Both the position numbers and the translations under genes were made by a program. Under the pieces are notes generated by a model. The model saw only the letters and a list, made by a program, of their open reading frames with translations, had not been told where the DNA came from and did no database searches. Shown here piece after piece: positions 24,161-32,495 of a stretch of DNA of 58,027 nt (position 1 is its first letter; the number at the start of each line of letters is the position of its first letter). Source of the DNA: CAZLKN01 sp964560135 (GTDB lineage: Bacteria; Actinomycetota; JAICYB01); the NCBI GenBank assembly GCA_964560135.1, contig CAZLKN010000017.1, positions 1 through 58,027 of the forward strand, read 5' to 3'.

Positions 24161-24562
24161 ATGCGGTCGACGCTGCGGTTCGGAGTTCTGGTGGCCGTCT
24201 GTGCCGCGGGGCTCCTGACGCCGTCGGCTCCGGCGACGGCCGACTTCGTCTGCTACGACCGCTACCCGGTGGTGGACGACGAGTTGCGCCGTCGCGGGGT
24301 GGTCGTGAACCACGCCTGCGCGGGGAGCCCGGGGGGCTCGGCGGTGTGGGGCGACGCCAACGTGAAGTACGAGTCCGGGGACGTCGACGGCGGTCCGCCG
24401 TACACCTGCTCGCTGAACGCTGCCGGAGGCGTGTGGGGTGAGCTCCAGCTGTACCACTGCCACGGTGACCCCGGCCCGTACGCCAACTACACCACCCAGG
24501 TGGTGGTGTGTCTGCGTGCCGACGTCTTCGCCGATCCTGCGCCGCGCTGTCCGGAGCGTTAG
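24161..24562 (+). CDS. Secreted hypothetical protein with several cysteines
   Basis: The 133-residue protein has a signal peptide (MRSTLRFGVLVAVCAAGLLTPSAPATA) and a mature part of about 105 residues with six Cys, probably disulphide-bonded (FVCYDRYP, NHACAGS, PYTCSLN, YHCHGDP, VVVCLRA, PRCPER). The ATG at 24161 is chosen because GAAGGAGG lies 7 nt before it; a GTG 6 nt upstream would be too close. No family is recognised. It resembles the array proteins in style but lacks their upstream element. Confidence 0.65.
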   Translation: MRSTLRFGVLVAVCAAGLLTPSAPATADFVCYDRYPVVDDELRRRGVVVNHACAGSPGGSAVWGDANVKYESGDVDGGPPYTCSLNAAGGVWGELQLYHCHGDPGPYANYTTQVVVCLRADVFADPAPRCPER

Positions 24563-25410
24563 AGCTTCTGGATCAGGTCTTCGGACAGCTCCCCCAACGC
24601 CCGCTTGAGGTCCGAGGGGTCGAAGGTCGGGGGTGCCACGACCATGCGGTCGGCGCCGAGGTCCGCCAGGTACTTCGCGAAGTCCAGGGACGGGATCCCG
24701 CCGGCGGTGAGCTCGATCTTCTCCGGGTCCCGGCCGGCCTCCACGGCGGAGCTGCGGCAGGCATCGAAGAGCTCGGCCAGGTTCTCGCTGCGGGCCGGGA
24801 AGAACCCGTCGGCCAGGCGGCCCGCCCGGCGAGCGGCGGGGACGGAGTGTCCACCCATCACGATCGGGATGCCGCCGGACTGCACCGGCTTCGGGTAGGA
24901 GCGGGCGTCGCGGAAGCGGTGGAAGCGGCCCTCGAAGGTCTCGTCGGCCGACCACAGCGCACGCAGAGCCTCGATCTGCTCCTCGGTGCGGTCCACCCGT
25001 TCCGAGAACGGAACGCCGATCGCCTCGAACTCCTCACGCAGCCAGCCGATGCCCACGCCGAGCGTCAGCCGTCCGCCGGACAATACGTCGATCGTCGCGC
25101 ACTCCTTGGCGAGGATGACGGTGTTGCGCTGCGGCAGGATGAGGATGCCCGTCGCCAGGCGCACGCTGGTCGTGACCGCCGCCATGTAGGAGATCCAGGC
25201 CAGGGGATCGGGGATGGGGGACTCCTCGCCCCCGGGCATCCGTCCGGATTCCGAGTACGGGTACTCGCTCTGATAGCCGGCCGGGACGACGACGTGCTCG
25301 ACCGTCCACAGTGACTCGATCCCCGCCTCTTCGGCCGCCTCCGCGAGGGCGCGCGCGCCCTCGGGCGTCCCGAACAGCATCACGTTGGAGAACATGATCC
25401 CGATCTTCAT
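24559..25410 (-). CDS. LLM-class F420-dependent oxidoreductase
   Basis: The 283-residue protein has the luciferase-like TIM barrel: MKIGIMFSNV, EAGIESLWTVEHVV, VRLATGILILPQRNTVILAKECATIDVLSGGRLTLGVGIGW and GIPIVMGGHSVPAARRAGRLADGFFP. The family uses F420 or FMN. The ATG at 25410 starts the first barrel strand; an upstream in-frame extension has no similarity. Its stop overlaps the convergent gene's stop. The next gene upstream on the same strand is a fatty-acyl-CoA ligase 25 nt away, suggesting an operon. Confidence 0.9.
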   Translation of the reverse strand: MKIGIMFSNVMLFGTPEGARALAEAAEEAGIESLWTVEHVVVPAGYQSEYPYSESGRMPGGEESPIPDPLAWISYMAAVTTSVRLATGILILPQRNTVILAKECATIDVLSGGRLTLGVGIGWLREEFEAIGVPFSERVDRTEEQIEALRALWSADETFEGRFHRFRDARSYPKPVQSGGIPIVMGGHSVPAARRAGRLADGFFPARSENLAELFDACRSSAVEAGRDPEKIELTAGGIPSLDFAKYLADLGADRMVVAPPTFDPSDLKRALGELSEDLIQKL

Positions 25411-25435
25411 CCCAGCTTCCCCTTCCGCTTCGTCG

Positions 25436-27034
25436 CTACGAGCTTCCCGCACCCTGCCGGCGCCGATCGGCCTCCTCGCGCAGCTCGCGGTGGAGGATCT
25501 TACCGACGCCGCTTTTCGGCAGCGCGTCGATGAAGTGGATCCGCCTGGGGGTCTTGTACTTCGCCAGCGACTCCCGGCAGAAGACGAGCAGATCCTCCTC
25601 GGCCACCTCGGCCCCCGCCTTGCGGACGACGAACGCCTCGACCTCCTCGCCGAACCTCGGATCGGGGACGCCGACCACGGCTGCCTCGAGGACGGCCTCG
25701 TGACGGTGGAGCAGCTCCTCGATGTCGCGGGGATAGATGTTGAGCCCGCCACGGATGATCAGGTTCTTGACCCTGTCGACCACGTACAGGAAGCCTTCTT
25801 CGTCCCTGTAGCCGATGTCGCCGGTGTGCAGCCACCCGTCGCGGATCGTCTTGGCCGTCTCGTCGGGCAGGTTCCAGTAGCCCTGCATCACGTTCGGCCC
25901 CCGCAGGCAGATCTCGCCCGGGTCGGTGGCCGGAAGCTCCGCGCCCGCGTCAGGATCCTTGATCGCCACCTCGATGCCCGGGTACGGCAGGCCGACGGAG
26001 CCCGGCTTGCGGGCGTCCACGCGGTTGGTGGTGCCGAGCGGGGCCGCTTCGGTGAGTCCCCAGCTCTCGAGCACGATGCAGCCGAACTTGGCCTCGAAGG
26101 CGTGGAGCACCTCCACCGGCAGGGGTGCAGCCGACGAGATCACGAGGGTGAGCGAGGACGCGTCGTGGGTGTCGCCGGCCGGGTGGTCGAGCAGGTAGGT
26201 CATCATCGTCGGCACCATCGCGGTGGTGCGGCACTGGTACTCCTGGATGCAGCGGAAGTACTGCTCGGGGTCGAACCACTTGAGGAGTACGGTCGTTCCG
26301 CCGCGTTTCACGCCGGCGAGTTTGGCGACCTTCGGGCCCACCAGCGACACGATCACGCCGAAGGCGTGCGCCAGCGGCAGCGCGGAGATCCCTGTGGCCT
26401 GCCCGGGGTCCATGCCCGCCTTGCGGACGTTGGCCAGCGACACCTGCGCGGCGACGTCCGAGGTGAAGGTGAGGTTCCCGTGACTGAGCATGACCCCCTT
26501 GGGGCGTCCGGTGGTCCCGCCCGTGTAGATCAGCAGTGCCAGGTCCTCCTCGGAGCGGTCCACGATGGGCGTGTCGTCGGGTGCGGCGTCCACCAGTTCA
26601 CGGAAGGACAGCACCCCCTCGGGCGCATCGCCCTCGATCGTGATGATGTGATCGACGTCGGGGAGCCCCTCGGCGGCCTGCTGCACCGAGCCCAGGAACT
26701 CCGGTGAGGTGAGGATCACCGACGCGCCGGAGTCGGCGAGGATGTGCCGCACCTCGGGCGGCGCGAGCAGGAACAAGATCGGCAGGACCACGCCGCCCAT
26801 CCGGCTGATGCCGTGGTAGATCGCGGCGATTTCGGGATGGTTGGGGATGAGCACCGCCACCCGGTCCCCGGGGCGCACGCCGAGCCCGGTCAGGGCGGCG
26901 GCGAACCGGACGCCCACCGTGTGCAGCTGGCCGGTGTTGAACTCCTGATCGGAGCCCATCCCGTCGACGTAGATGAGCCGGCCAGGCTGCTCGAGCTGCT
27001 CGAGGCCCTCCTGGGCGATGCGTGCGATGTTCAC
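25436..27034 (-). CDS. fadD: Fatty-acyl-CoA ligase / AMP-binding enzyme
   Basis: This enzyme activates a carboxylic acid to its CoA thioester through an acyl-AMP. The 532-residue product shows the P-loop LLIYTGGTTGRPKGVMLSH, the A5 region WGLTEAAPLGTTN, the hinge GDIGYRDEEGFLYVVDR and KNLIIRGGLNIYPRDIEE, and the catalytic Lys in KSGVGKILHRELRE. The GTG at 27034 (VNIARIAQEG) has GGGGAGG 10 nt upstream; the in-frame GTG at 27046 directly abuts that sequence. The chain length of the substrate cannot be told. The gene is divergent from an acyl-CoA dehydrogenase. Confidence 0.93.
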   Translation of the reverse strand: MNIARIAQEGLEQLEQPGRLIYVDGMGSDQEFNTGQLHTVGVRFAAALTGLGVRPGDRVAVLIPNHPEIAAIYHGISRMGGVVLPILFLLAPPEVRHILADSGASVILTSPEFLGSVQQAAEGLPDVDHIITIEGDAPEGVLSFRELVDAAPDDTPIVDRSEEDLALLIYTGGTTGRPKGVMLSHGNLTFTSDVAAQVSLANVRKAGMDPGQATGISALPLAHAFGVIVSLVGPKVAKLAGVKRGGTTVLLKWFDPEQYFRCIQEYQCRTTAMVPTMMTYLLDHPAGDTHDASSLTLVISSAAPLPVEVLHAFEAKFGCIVLESWGLTEAAPLGTTNRVDARKPGSVGLPYPGIEVAIKDPDAGAELPATDPGEICLRGPNVMQGYWNLPDETAKTIRDGWLHTGDIGYRDEEGFLYVVDRVKNLIIRGGLNIYPRDIEELLHRHEAVLEAAVVGVPDPRFGEEVEAFVVRKAGAEVAEEDLLVFCRESLAKYKTPRRIHFIDALPKSGVGKILHRELREEADRRRQGAGSS

Positions 27035-27160
27035 CGGTCCGTCCACCTCCCCGTCGCGTGACGTTCTCGTCGACCATACCGTCGCAGGCCTGCGCGGCGC
27101 CCGGGAGCGCGCTACGTATACGCTGGCCTTGAGTAGCCCTGGACGATCCACGGAGGCACG

Positions 27161-28372
27161 ATGGACCCGAGAGACACCGCGGAGGAGTCCGCCTTCCGAT
27201 CCGAGGTGCAGGAGTGGCTGGACCGCGCCGTTCCTCGGTACCGAGAGGCGTACGCGAAGACCCGTGACTCCGAGGAGCGGCTCCGGATCTCCGCCGACTG
27301 GCAGGGGGAGCTGTTCGCATCCGGCTACGGCGCGATCGGGTGGCCGCAGAGCTACGGGGGCCGCGAAGGCAGCGGGGTGCAGCGGTTCATCGTCGCCCAG
27401 GAGCAGGCCGAGGCGGGGGCTCCCTGGCACCTCAACATGTCGATCACTCTCGGCTGGTGCGTGCCTGCGCTGCTGGCCTACGGCACCGAGGAGCAGAAGG
27501 ACGCGCACGTGGCGAAGATGCTGCGGGGCGAGGAGATCTGGTGTCAGATGTTCTCCGAGCCCAACGCCGGCTCGGATCTCGCCGCGGTCCAGGCCACCGC
27601 GCAGCGCGTGGACGGCGAGTACATCCTCAACGGACAGAAGATCTGGTCCTCAGGAGCGCACTGGGCGGAGTGGGGGATCCTGCTCGTCCGCACCGACCCC
27701 CAGGGCCCCCGCTACCGGAACCTCACCTTCTTCATCTGCGACATGTCCTCGTCCGGCATCGAGATCCGTCCGATCACGCAGATCACCGGCGAGCGGGACT
27801 TCTGCGAGGTCTTCTTCACCGACACCCGGCTCCCGGAGTCCTGGCGGGTGGCCGAGGAGGGGCTGGGATGGCAGGTCGCGATCCACACGCTGCTCAACGA
27901 GCGCATCGCGTTGTCGGGCGGCGGCGGGCTGATGCGGATGGCCAAGGGGGCCTGGGAGGGAGTGCTGCGCGCCTCCCGCACCCTCGACCGCGACGGTCGT
28001 CCGGCCATCGAGGACCCGCGGATCCGGCAGCGGCTCGCCAACCTGTACGTGGAGATGGCCTGCGGGAGCTGGACGACACAGCGCTCGCTGCGGGCGTTCT
28101 TCCGCGGCGAGATGCCGGGTCCGGAGGCGAGCATCCTCAAGCTCGTCGGCGATGCCTGGGCGCAGCAGGCCCAGGAGGTCGCCAGCGAGATCCTCGGCCT
28201 GCGTGGGCTGCCCACGGAGGGCGCCCACGCGATGGACGGCGGCTCGTGGGCCCACGGCATGCTCGCCACCAAGGCCATGCCCATCGGCGGCGGTACCACC
28301 GAGGTACAGAAGAACATCGTGGGGGAGCGGGTTCTCGGCCTCCCGAAGGAGCCCAAGCCGGCGAGCTCGTGA
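27161..28372 (+). CDS. Acyl-CoA dehydrogenase
   Basis: The 403-residue flavoprotein has the family fold: an N-terminal helical domain (FRSEVQEWLDRAVP), the middle domain with MFSEPNAGSDLAAVQATAQRVDGEYILNGQKIWSSGA, and the C-terminal helical domain with GAHAMDGGSWAHGMLATKAMPIGGGTTEVQKNIVGERVLGLPKE. It introduces the alpha-beta double bond in an acyl-CoA. Together with the adjacent divergent CoA ligase it suggests a small fatty-acid or aromatic-acid degradation pair. Confidence 0.93.
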   Translation: MDPRDTAEESAFRSEVQEWLDRAVPRYREAYAKTRDSEERLRISADWQGELFASGYGAIGWPQSYGGREGSGVQRFIVAQEQAEAGAPWHLNMSITLGWCVPALLAYGTEEQKDAHVAKMLRGEEIWCQMFSEPNAGSDLAAVQATAQRVDGEYILNGQKIWSSGAHWAEWGILLVRTDPQGPRYRNLTFFICDMSSSGIEIRPITQITGERDFCEVFFTDTRLPESWRVAEEGLGWQVAIHTLLNERIALSGGGGLMRMAKGAWEGVLRASRTLDRDGRPAIEDPRIRQRLANLYVEMACGSWTTQRSLRAFFRGEMPGPEASILKLVGDAWAQQAQEVASEILGLRGLPTEGAHAMDGGSWAHGMLATKAMPIGGGTTEVQKNIVGERVLGLPKEPKPASS

Positions 28373-28375
28373 CCG

Positions 28376-28720
28376 CTACCGGCCCGCCGTGGAAACGGCG
28401 CGCCGGGGGGCCCGGTACAGCGCGGCCGAGATCGATGCCACGACCGCCACGGCGTAGAGCGTTGCCCCTGCGGCGCCGCCCGACAGATACACGAAGGCCA
28501 CGGCGCCGGCGAGGAAGCCGACGGCCGCCGTCGCCGAACGCCAAACACGGCGGACATCGGGGAGTGTGGCGAGCGCGGCCGACGCGATCGCCGGCGCGGC
28601 GTCGGTCACCGCTTGGCCGAAGGGGTTGCCCTGCCGAAGCGCGTACGCCCACACGGCGATGCCCTGGAGCCACAGCAGGGTCTGGATCGTCCGGTGCCGT
28701 CGGTACCATCGCGTGTCCAT
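28376..28720 (-). CDS. Small membrane protein resembling the sensor domain of the kinase at 32444
   Basis: The 114-residue protein has four hydrophobic segments and starts MDTRWYRRHRTIQTLLWLQGIAVWAYAL. That layout, and residues such as WYRRHRTI..LLWL, the AAP...A.AL segment and VYLSGGAAGATL, parallel the first 110 residues of the histidine kinase at 32444 (EQWHRRHTAILALLWL, AAPLAAAAF, VHITGGLIEMHF). It is therefore probably a stand-alone copy of that membrane sensor module. The ATG at 28720 is preferred to a TTG six bases upstream. The function is unknown. Confidence 0.65.
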   Translation of the reverse strand: MDTRWYRRHRTIQTLLWLQGIAVWAYALRQGNPFGQAVTDAAPAIASAALATLPDVRRVWRSATAAVGFLAGAVAFVYLSGGAAGATLYAVAVVASISAALYRAPRRAVSTAGR

Positions 28721-28867
28721 GGGCAAACGCTACGCGGCCGCCTGCGGAGCATCGATGCCCCGCGTGGACTATCCGAAATGGTCCGTCTGTGGTAACGCCG
28801 GACGGACGAATCGGGCAGATCGGCCGTTTGTGTGCGCCTCCGGTCGGGCGCGAGCACCTCGCAGCAT

Positions 28868-30226
28868 CTAGCCGGAAGGCCGGGCGCCGGCGTCCTGCCG
28901 CTGTTCGCGACGCTCCGCTTCCCGGAGCTCCCCGTACGGGCGCCGTTCCCGCGGGAAGATCATCCGCGGCCCCCGTTCCCAGAAGATGTAGCTCCAAGCC
29001 CAGTTGACGAGTACCGACAGCCGGTTGCGGGCGCCCACGAGGAAGATCAGGTGCAGGAGCAACCAGGCGAGCCATCCGACGGTGCCCCGGAGCCGGAGCC
29101 CGGTGGGCAGCTGCGCCACCGCAGACCGGCGGCCGATGGTGGCCATGATGCCGCGGTTCCGGTAGCGGAACGGTTTCCCGGATCGCCCGTCCAGGCGGCG
29201 CCGGATCTGCTCCGCGGCGTGTTCGCCGTGCTGGATCGCGACCGGTGCGAGCTGGGGGTGCGGAGATCCGTCGGGTCCACGCGACTCCGCGGTGTCGCCG
29301 ACGACGAAGATGTTCTCGTGGCCGGGCAGGCTGAGATCGGGCTCGACCTGCACCCGGCCCTGCTTGCCCTGTTTGGTGGTCACAGCGGGGGCCAGGGGCC
29401 CGGCCCGCATCCCAGCGGCCCAGATCACCGTCCTCGAGGGGATGTGTTCGCCGGACTTCAACTCCACGCCGCCGGGGTCCACGGCGGCGACCGAGGACTC
29501 GAGGCGCACCTCGATCCGGCGGTCTTCGAGCGCTTCGAGGGTATGCCGGCGCAAGGGCTCGGGGAACGGCGGGAGAACGGTGTCGAGCATCTCGAGAAGG
29601 ACCACGCGGACCCGTCCGAGGTTCGGCGTTCGGTAGTCGCGGGCCAGGATCATCTGGATCATCTCCACGAGCGCGCCGGCCATCTCCACCCCCGTCGGAC
29701 CGCCTCCGACGACCACGAAGGTCAGGGTGCCGTCGTCGGGAGGGTCGCGGCGGTCCGCCTCCTCGAACCGGTGCAGGATGTGGTTCCGCAGTCGGACGGC
29801 GTCCTCCATCGTGTAGAGCGGGAGCGCGTGGCGACGGACACCGTCGATCCCGAAGTCGTTCGGGACAGCACCCGCGGCGAGGATGAGGAAGTCGTAGGGC
29901 AACCGCTCGCGATCGTCCAGGACGACGCGGCGGTCCTCCGGAACGATGTCGGTAACCGTCCCGAGACGGAAGGAGGCGTTGGGTTGGCGGCGCAGCAGGC
30001 CGCGGATGGGGTAGGCGACGTCGGCCGGCTGGAGGCCCGCCGTGGCGACCTGGTAGAGGAAGGGCTGGAAGGTCTGGAAGTTGTTCCGGTCCACGACGAG
30101 CACATCGACGGGAGCGTCGGCGAGTCCGCGCGCGGCGGCGACGCCGGCGAAACCACCACCCACCACGACGACCCTTGGACGTCGTGAGCGTGGTTCGGGT
30201 CTCGGTTGAACGTCGGATCCGGGCAT
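28868..30226 (-). CDS. ndh: Type II NADH dehydrogenase (NDH-2)
   Basis: The 452-residue flavoprotein oxidises NADH and reduces quinone without pumping protons. It shows the FAD-binding GxGxxG (VVVVGGGFAGVAAARGL), the NDH-2 segment NNFQTFQPFLYQVATAGLQPADVAYPIR, the NADH-binding FVVVGGGPTGVEMAGAL and the FAD motif NIFVVGDTAE. A C-terminal hydrophobic stretch (GWLAWLLLHLIFLVGARNRL) anchors it to the membrane. The ATG at 30226 gives a short polar leader before the first strand. Confidence 0.95.
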   Translation of the reverse strand: MPGSDVQPRPEPRSRRPRVVVVGGGFAGVAAARGLADAPVDVLVVDRNNFQTFQPFLYQVATAGLQPADVAYPIRGLLRRQPNASFRLGTVTDIVPEDRRVVLDDRERLPYDFLILAAGAVPNDFGIDGVRRHALPLYTMEDAVRLRNHILHRFEEADRRDPPDDGTLTFVVVGGGPTGVEMAGALVEMIQMILARDYRTPNLGRVRVVLLEMLDTVLPPFPEPLRRHTLEALEDRRIEVRLESSVAAVDPGGVELKSGEHIPSRTVIWAAGMRAGPLAPAVTTKQGKQGRVQVEPDLSLPGHENIFVVGDTAESRGPDGSPHPQLAPVAIQHGEHAAEQIRRRLDGRSGKPFRYRNRGIMATIGRRSAVAQLPTGLRLRGTVGWLAWLLLHLIFLVGARNRLSVLVNWAWSYIFWERGPRMIFPRERRPYGELREAERREQRQDAGARPSG

Positions 30227-30299
30227 CTGGCCGACCTTACCCGGCGTCCGGTTGCGGCGAACACGGGAGAGTCCGGGCCGGGCGGGGTAACGTAGCGGT

Positions 30300-31223
30300 A
30301 TGAAGCTCGAGGGGATCCACCACATCACAGCCATCACCGGAGACGCTCCGGTCAACGTCGATTTCTACGCCGGAGTGCTCGGGTTGCGCATGGTCAAGAA
30401 GACCGTCAACCAGGACGACCCGACGATCTATCACCTGTTCTACGCCGACGAGGAAGGCAACGCGGGCTCGGACATCACCTTCTTCGAGTACCCGGGTGCA
30501 CCTCGGGGACGTGCGGGCGCGGGCATGGTGCACCGGATCGTGTGGCGTGTCGCGTCCACGGATGCGCTGGACTTCTGGGCCGACCGTCTGGGCTCGGTGG
30601 GGGTCACCGTAGAGCGTGAACCCGAGGCGGTGTCCTTCGAGGACCCCGAGGGACTGGGACTCCAGCTCCGGGTCGTCGAGACGAGCGACCAGGCCCTCGT
30701 GGCGCGTCACCCGGAGGTACCCGAAGGCTTCGCTCTCCAGGGCTTCGACGGGGTACGCGCCTTCACCCATGATCCGGAACGGAGCCTGACGGCGCTGGAG
30801 CAGACCCTCGGGTTCCGTCCCGTGGAGACGGACGCGTTCGAATGCCGTGGGGGGCGCCGGGGATCGTTCTACGCCTACGACCGGTCGACCACGCGCGGGC
30901 TGCAGGGCGCGGGCACCGTCCACCATGTGGCCTGGGCAAGCCCCATGGACGACCACGACGCCTGGCGCGAGCGGGTCGACGCCGGAGGCCTCGCCGTCAC
31001 TCCGGTGATCGACCGCTTCTACTTCCGGTCGATCTACTTCCGGGAGCCGAGCGGCGTCCTGTTCGAGATCGCGACCCTCGGCCCGGGATTCACCGCCGAC
31101 GAGCCGCTCTCCAGCCTCGGCGAGGGGCTCTCGCTGCCCCCGGACTACGAGCACCTCCGGGCGGAGCTCGAGAGCCGTCTGACCCCGCTTCCCGTCCCCC
31201 GGGGACGTCAACCCGCCGTCTGA
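30300..31223 (+). CDS. VOC-family ring-cleaving dioxygenase (MhqO-like)
   Basis: The 307-residue protein holds two glyoxalase/VOC modules. The first begins LEGIHHITAITGD...NVDFYAGVLGLRMVKKTVNQDDP, and the second carries GTVHHVAWAS...FYFRSIYFREPSGVLFEIAT. The metal ligands His (HHIT, VHHVAW) and Glu (LFEIAT) are present. Close relatives are annotated as hydroquinone-specific ring-cleaving dioxygenases. It is divergent from ndh, which could fit quinone-stress handling, but the link is inferred only from position. Confidence 0.88.
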   Translation: MKLEGIHHITAITGDAPVNVDFYAGVLGLRMVKKTVNQDDPTIYHLFYADEEGNAGSDITFFEYPGAPRGRAGAGMVHRIVWRVASTDALDFWADRLGSVGVTVEREPEAVSFEDPEGLGLQLRVVETSDQALVARHPEVPEGFALQGFDGVRAFTHDPERSLTALEQTLGFRPVETDAFECRGGRRGSFYAYDRSTTRGLQGAGTVHHVAWASPMDDHDAWRERVDAGGLAVTPVIDRFYFRSIYFREPSGVLFEIATLGPGFTADEPLSSLGEGLSLPPDYEHLRAELESRLTPLPVPRGRQPAV

Positions 31224-31334
31224 TCCGGCACCGGCGCCGGGCTCCGGCCGTCGGGGGAATGAGACAGGCAGGAGACGGTCGAGCGGTGGCGAAGTCAGAG
31301 GCCATCAGCCTGTTCGTACTCGAGGAGGACATCG

Positions 31335-32495
31335 ATGCGTCGTCTCGCGCTGCTCTCGCTGGTGCTCGTCATGGTCGGGGCCGGTACGTCGTCGGCCCAG
31401 GTCCCCGGGGGCCCGGAGGACCTCCCACGGGTCGCGTTGGTGCCCATGCCCGGGGTGTTCGAGTTGCCGGTGGCGATGGCGCAGCATCCCGACAGCGACG
31501 ACCTCTACATCGTCGAGAAGACGGGCCGGATCCGCGCCCTCCGTCTCGGCCTCCTGTACGATCCGATCCCGGTCCTGGACGTCTCCACGGAGGTGTCCGG
31601 CGGTCTCGAGCAGGGACTGCTCGGCCTCGCCTTCTCCCCCGACGGTGACTACATGTACGTGAACCTCACGGACAACCAGGGGGGCACCACGCGCATCCTC
31701 GAGTTCGCCTTTGCCGACGGTGCCGTGGTCCCCGGGTCACGCCGCGAGATCTTGGCGGTGGAGCAGCCGTTCGAGAACCACAACGGCGGCACGCTCATGT
31801 TCGGGCCCGACGGGTACCTGTACATCGGCCTCGGCGACGGCGGCAGCGGAGGCGATCCCGACTACCACGCACAGCGACGCACGTCGCTCCTCGGGAACAT
31901 GCTGCGGATCGATCCGCGCCCGTCGGGAGCCGATCCCTACACGATCCCGGCCGACAACCCGTTCGTCGGTGAGGCGGGGGTGCGACCGGAGATCTGGGCC
32001 TATGGGCTGCGAAACCCCTGGAAGTTCTCGTTCGACCGCGCCACCGGTGACCTGTGGACCGCGGACGTCGGACAGGGCAGCTGGGAGGAGATCGACCTCC
32101 AGCGCGCGGATTCGACCGGCGGCGAGAACTACGGTTGGAACCACATGGAGGGCTTCGAGCTGTACGGGGACCGCCCGGACGGGGCCACAGAGCCGGCGGA
32201 TCACGTGCCGCCGATCCACGTGTATCCGAACACCGGCTTCACGGGCTCGTGCTCGATCACCGGCGGCTACACTTACCGCGGCGAAGCGATCTCGTGGCTC
32301 GAAGGGGCCTACGTCTACTCGGACTGGTGCGACGGCCGCCTGCGCTACATCCGGGAGGAGAACGGTGTGGTGGTCGAGGACGAGGAGCTCGGCGTCACCA
32401 TCCCATCGGTCGTGTCCTTCGGCGAGGACCACGACGGCGAGCTCTACGTGATCTCGCTCGGGGGCCTCGTGTTCCGGATACTGCCGTTGGCCTGA
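31335..32495 (+). CDS. Secreted PQQ-dependent sugar (aldose) dehydrogenase
   Basis: The 386-residue protein has a signal peptide (about 1-22) and a six-bladed propeller of the soluble glucose dehydrogenase type: PVAMAQHPDSDDLYIVEKTGRI, GLLGLAFSPDGDYMYVN, ENHNGGTLMFGPDGYLYIGLGDGG, WAYGLRNPWKFSFDRATGDLWTADVGQ, GENYGWNHMEG. The catalytic His and PQQ/Ca2+ loops are visible. It oxidises aldoses outside the cell if PQQ is available. The 3' end overlaps the convergent kinase gene by 52 bp. Confidence 0.9.
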   Translation: MRRLALLSLVLVMVGAGTSSAQVPGGPEDLPRVALVPMPGVFELPVAMAQHPDSDDLYIVEKTGRIRALRLGLLYDPIPVLDVSTEVSGGLEQGLLGLAFSPDGDYMYVNLTDNQGGTTRILEFAFADGAVVPGSRREILAVEQPFENHNGGTLMFGPDGYLYIGLGDGGSGGDPDYHAQRRTSLLGNMLRIDPRPSGADPYTIPADNPFVGEAGVRPEIWAYGLRNPWKFSFDRATGDLWTADVGQGSWEEIDLQRADSTGGENYGWNHMEGFELYGDRPDGATEPADHVPPIHVYPNTGFTGSCSITGGYTYRGEAISWLEGAYVYSDWCDGRLRYIREENGVVVEDEELGVTIPSVVSFGEDHDGELYVISLGGLVFRILPLA

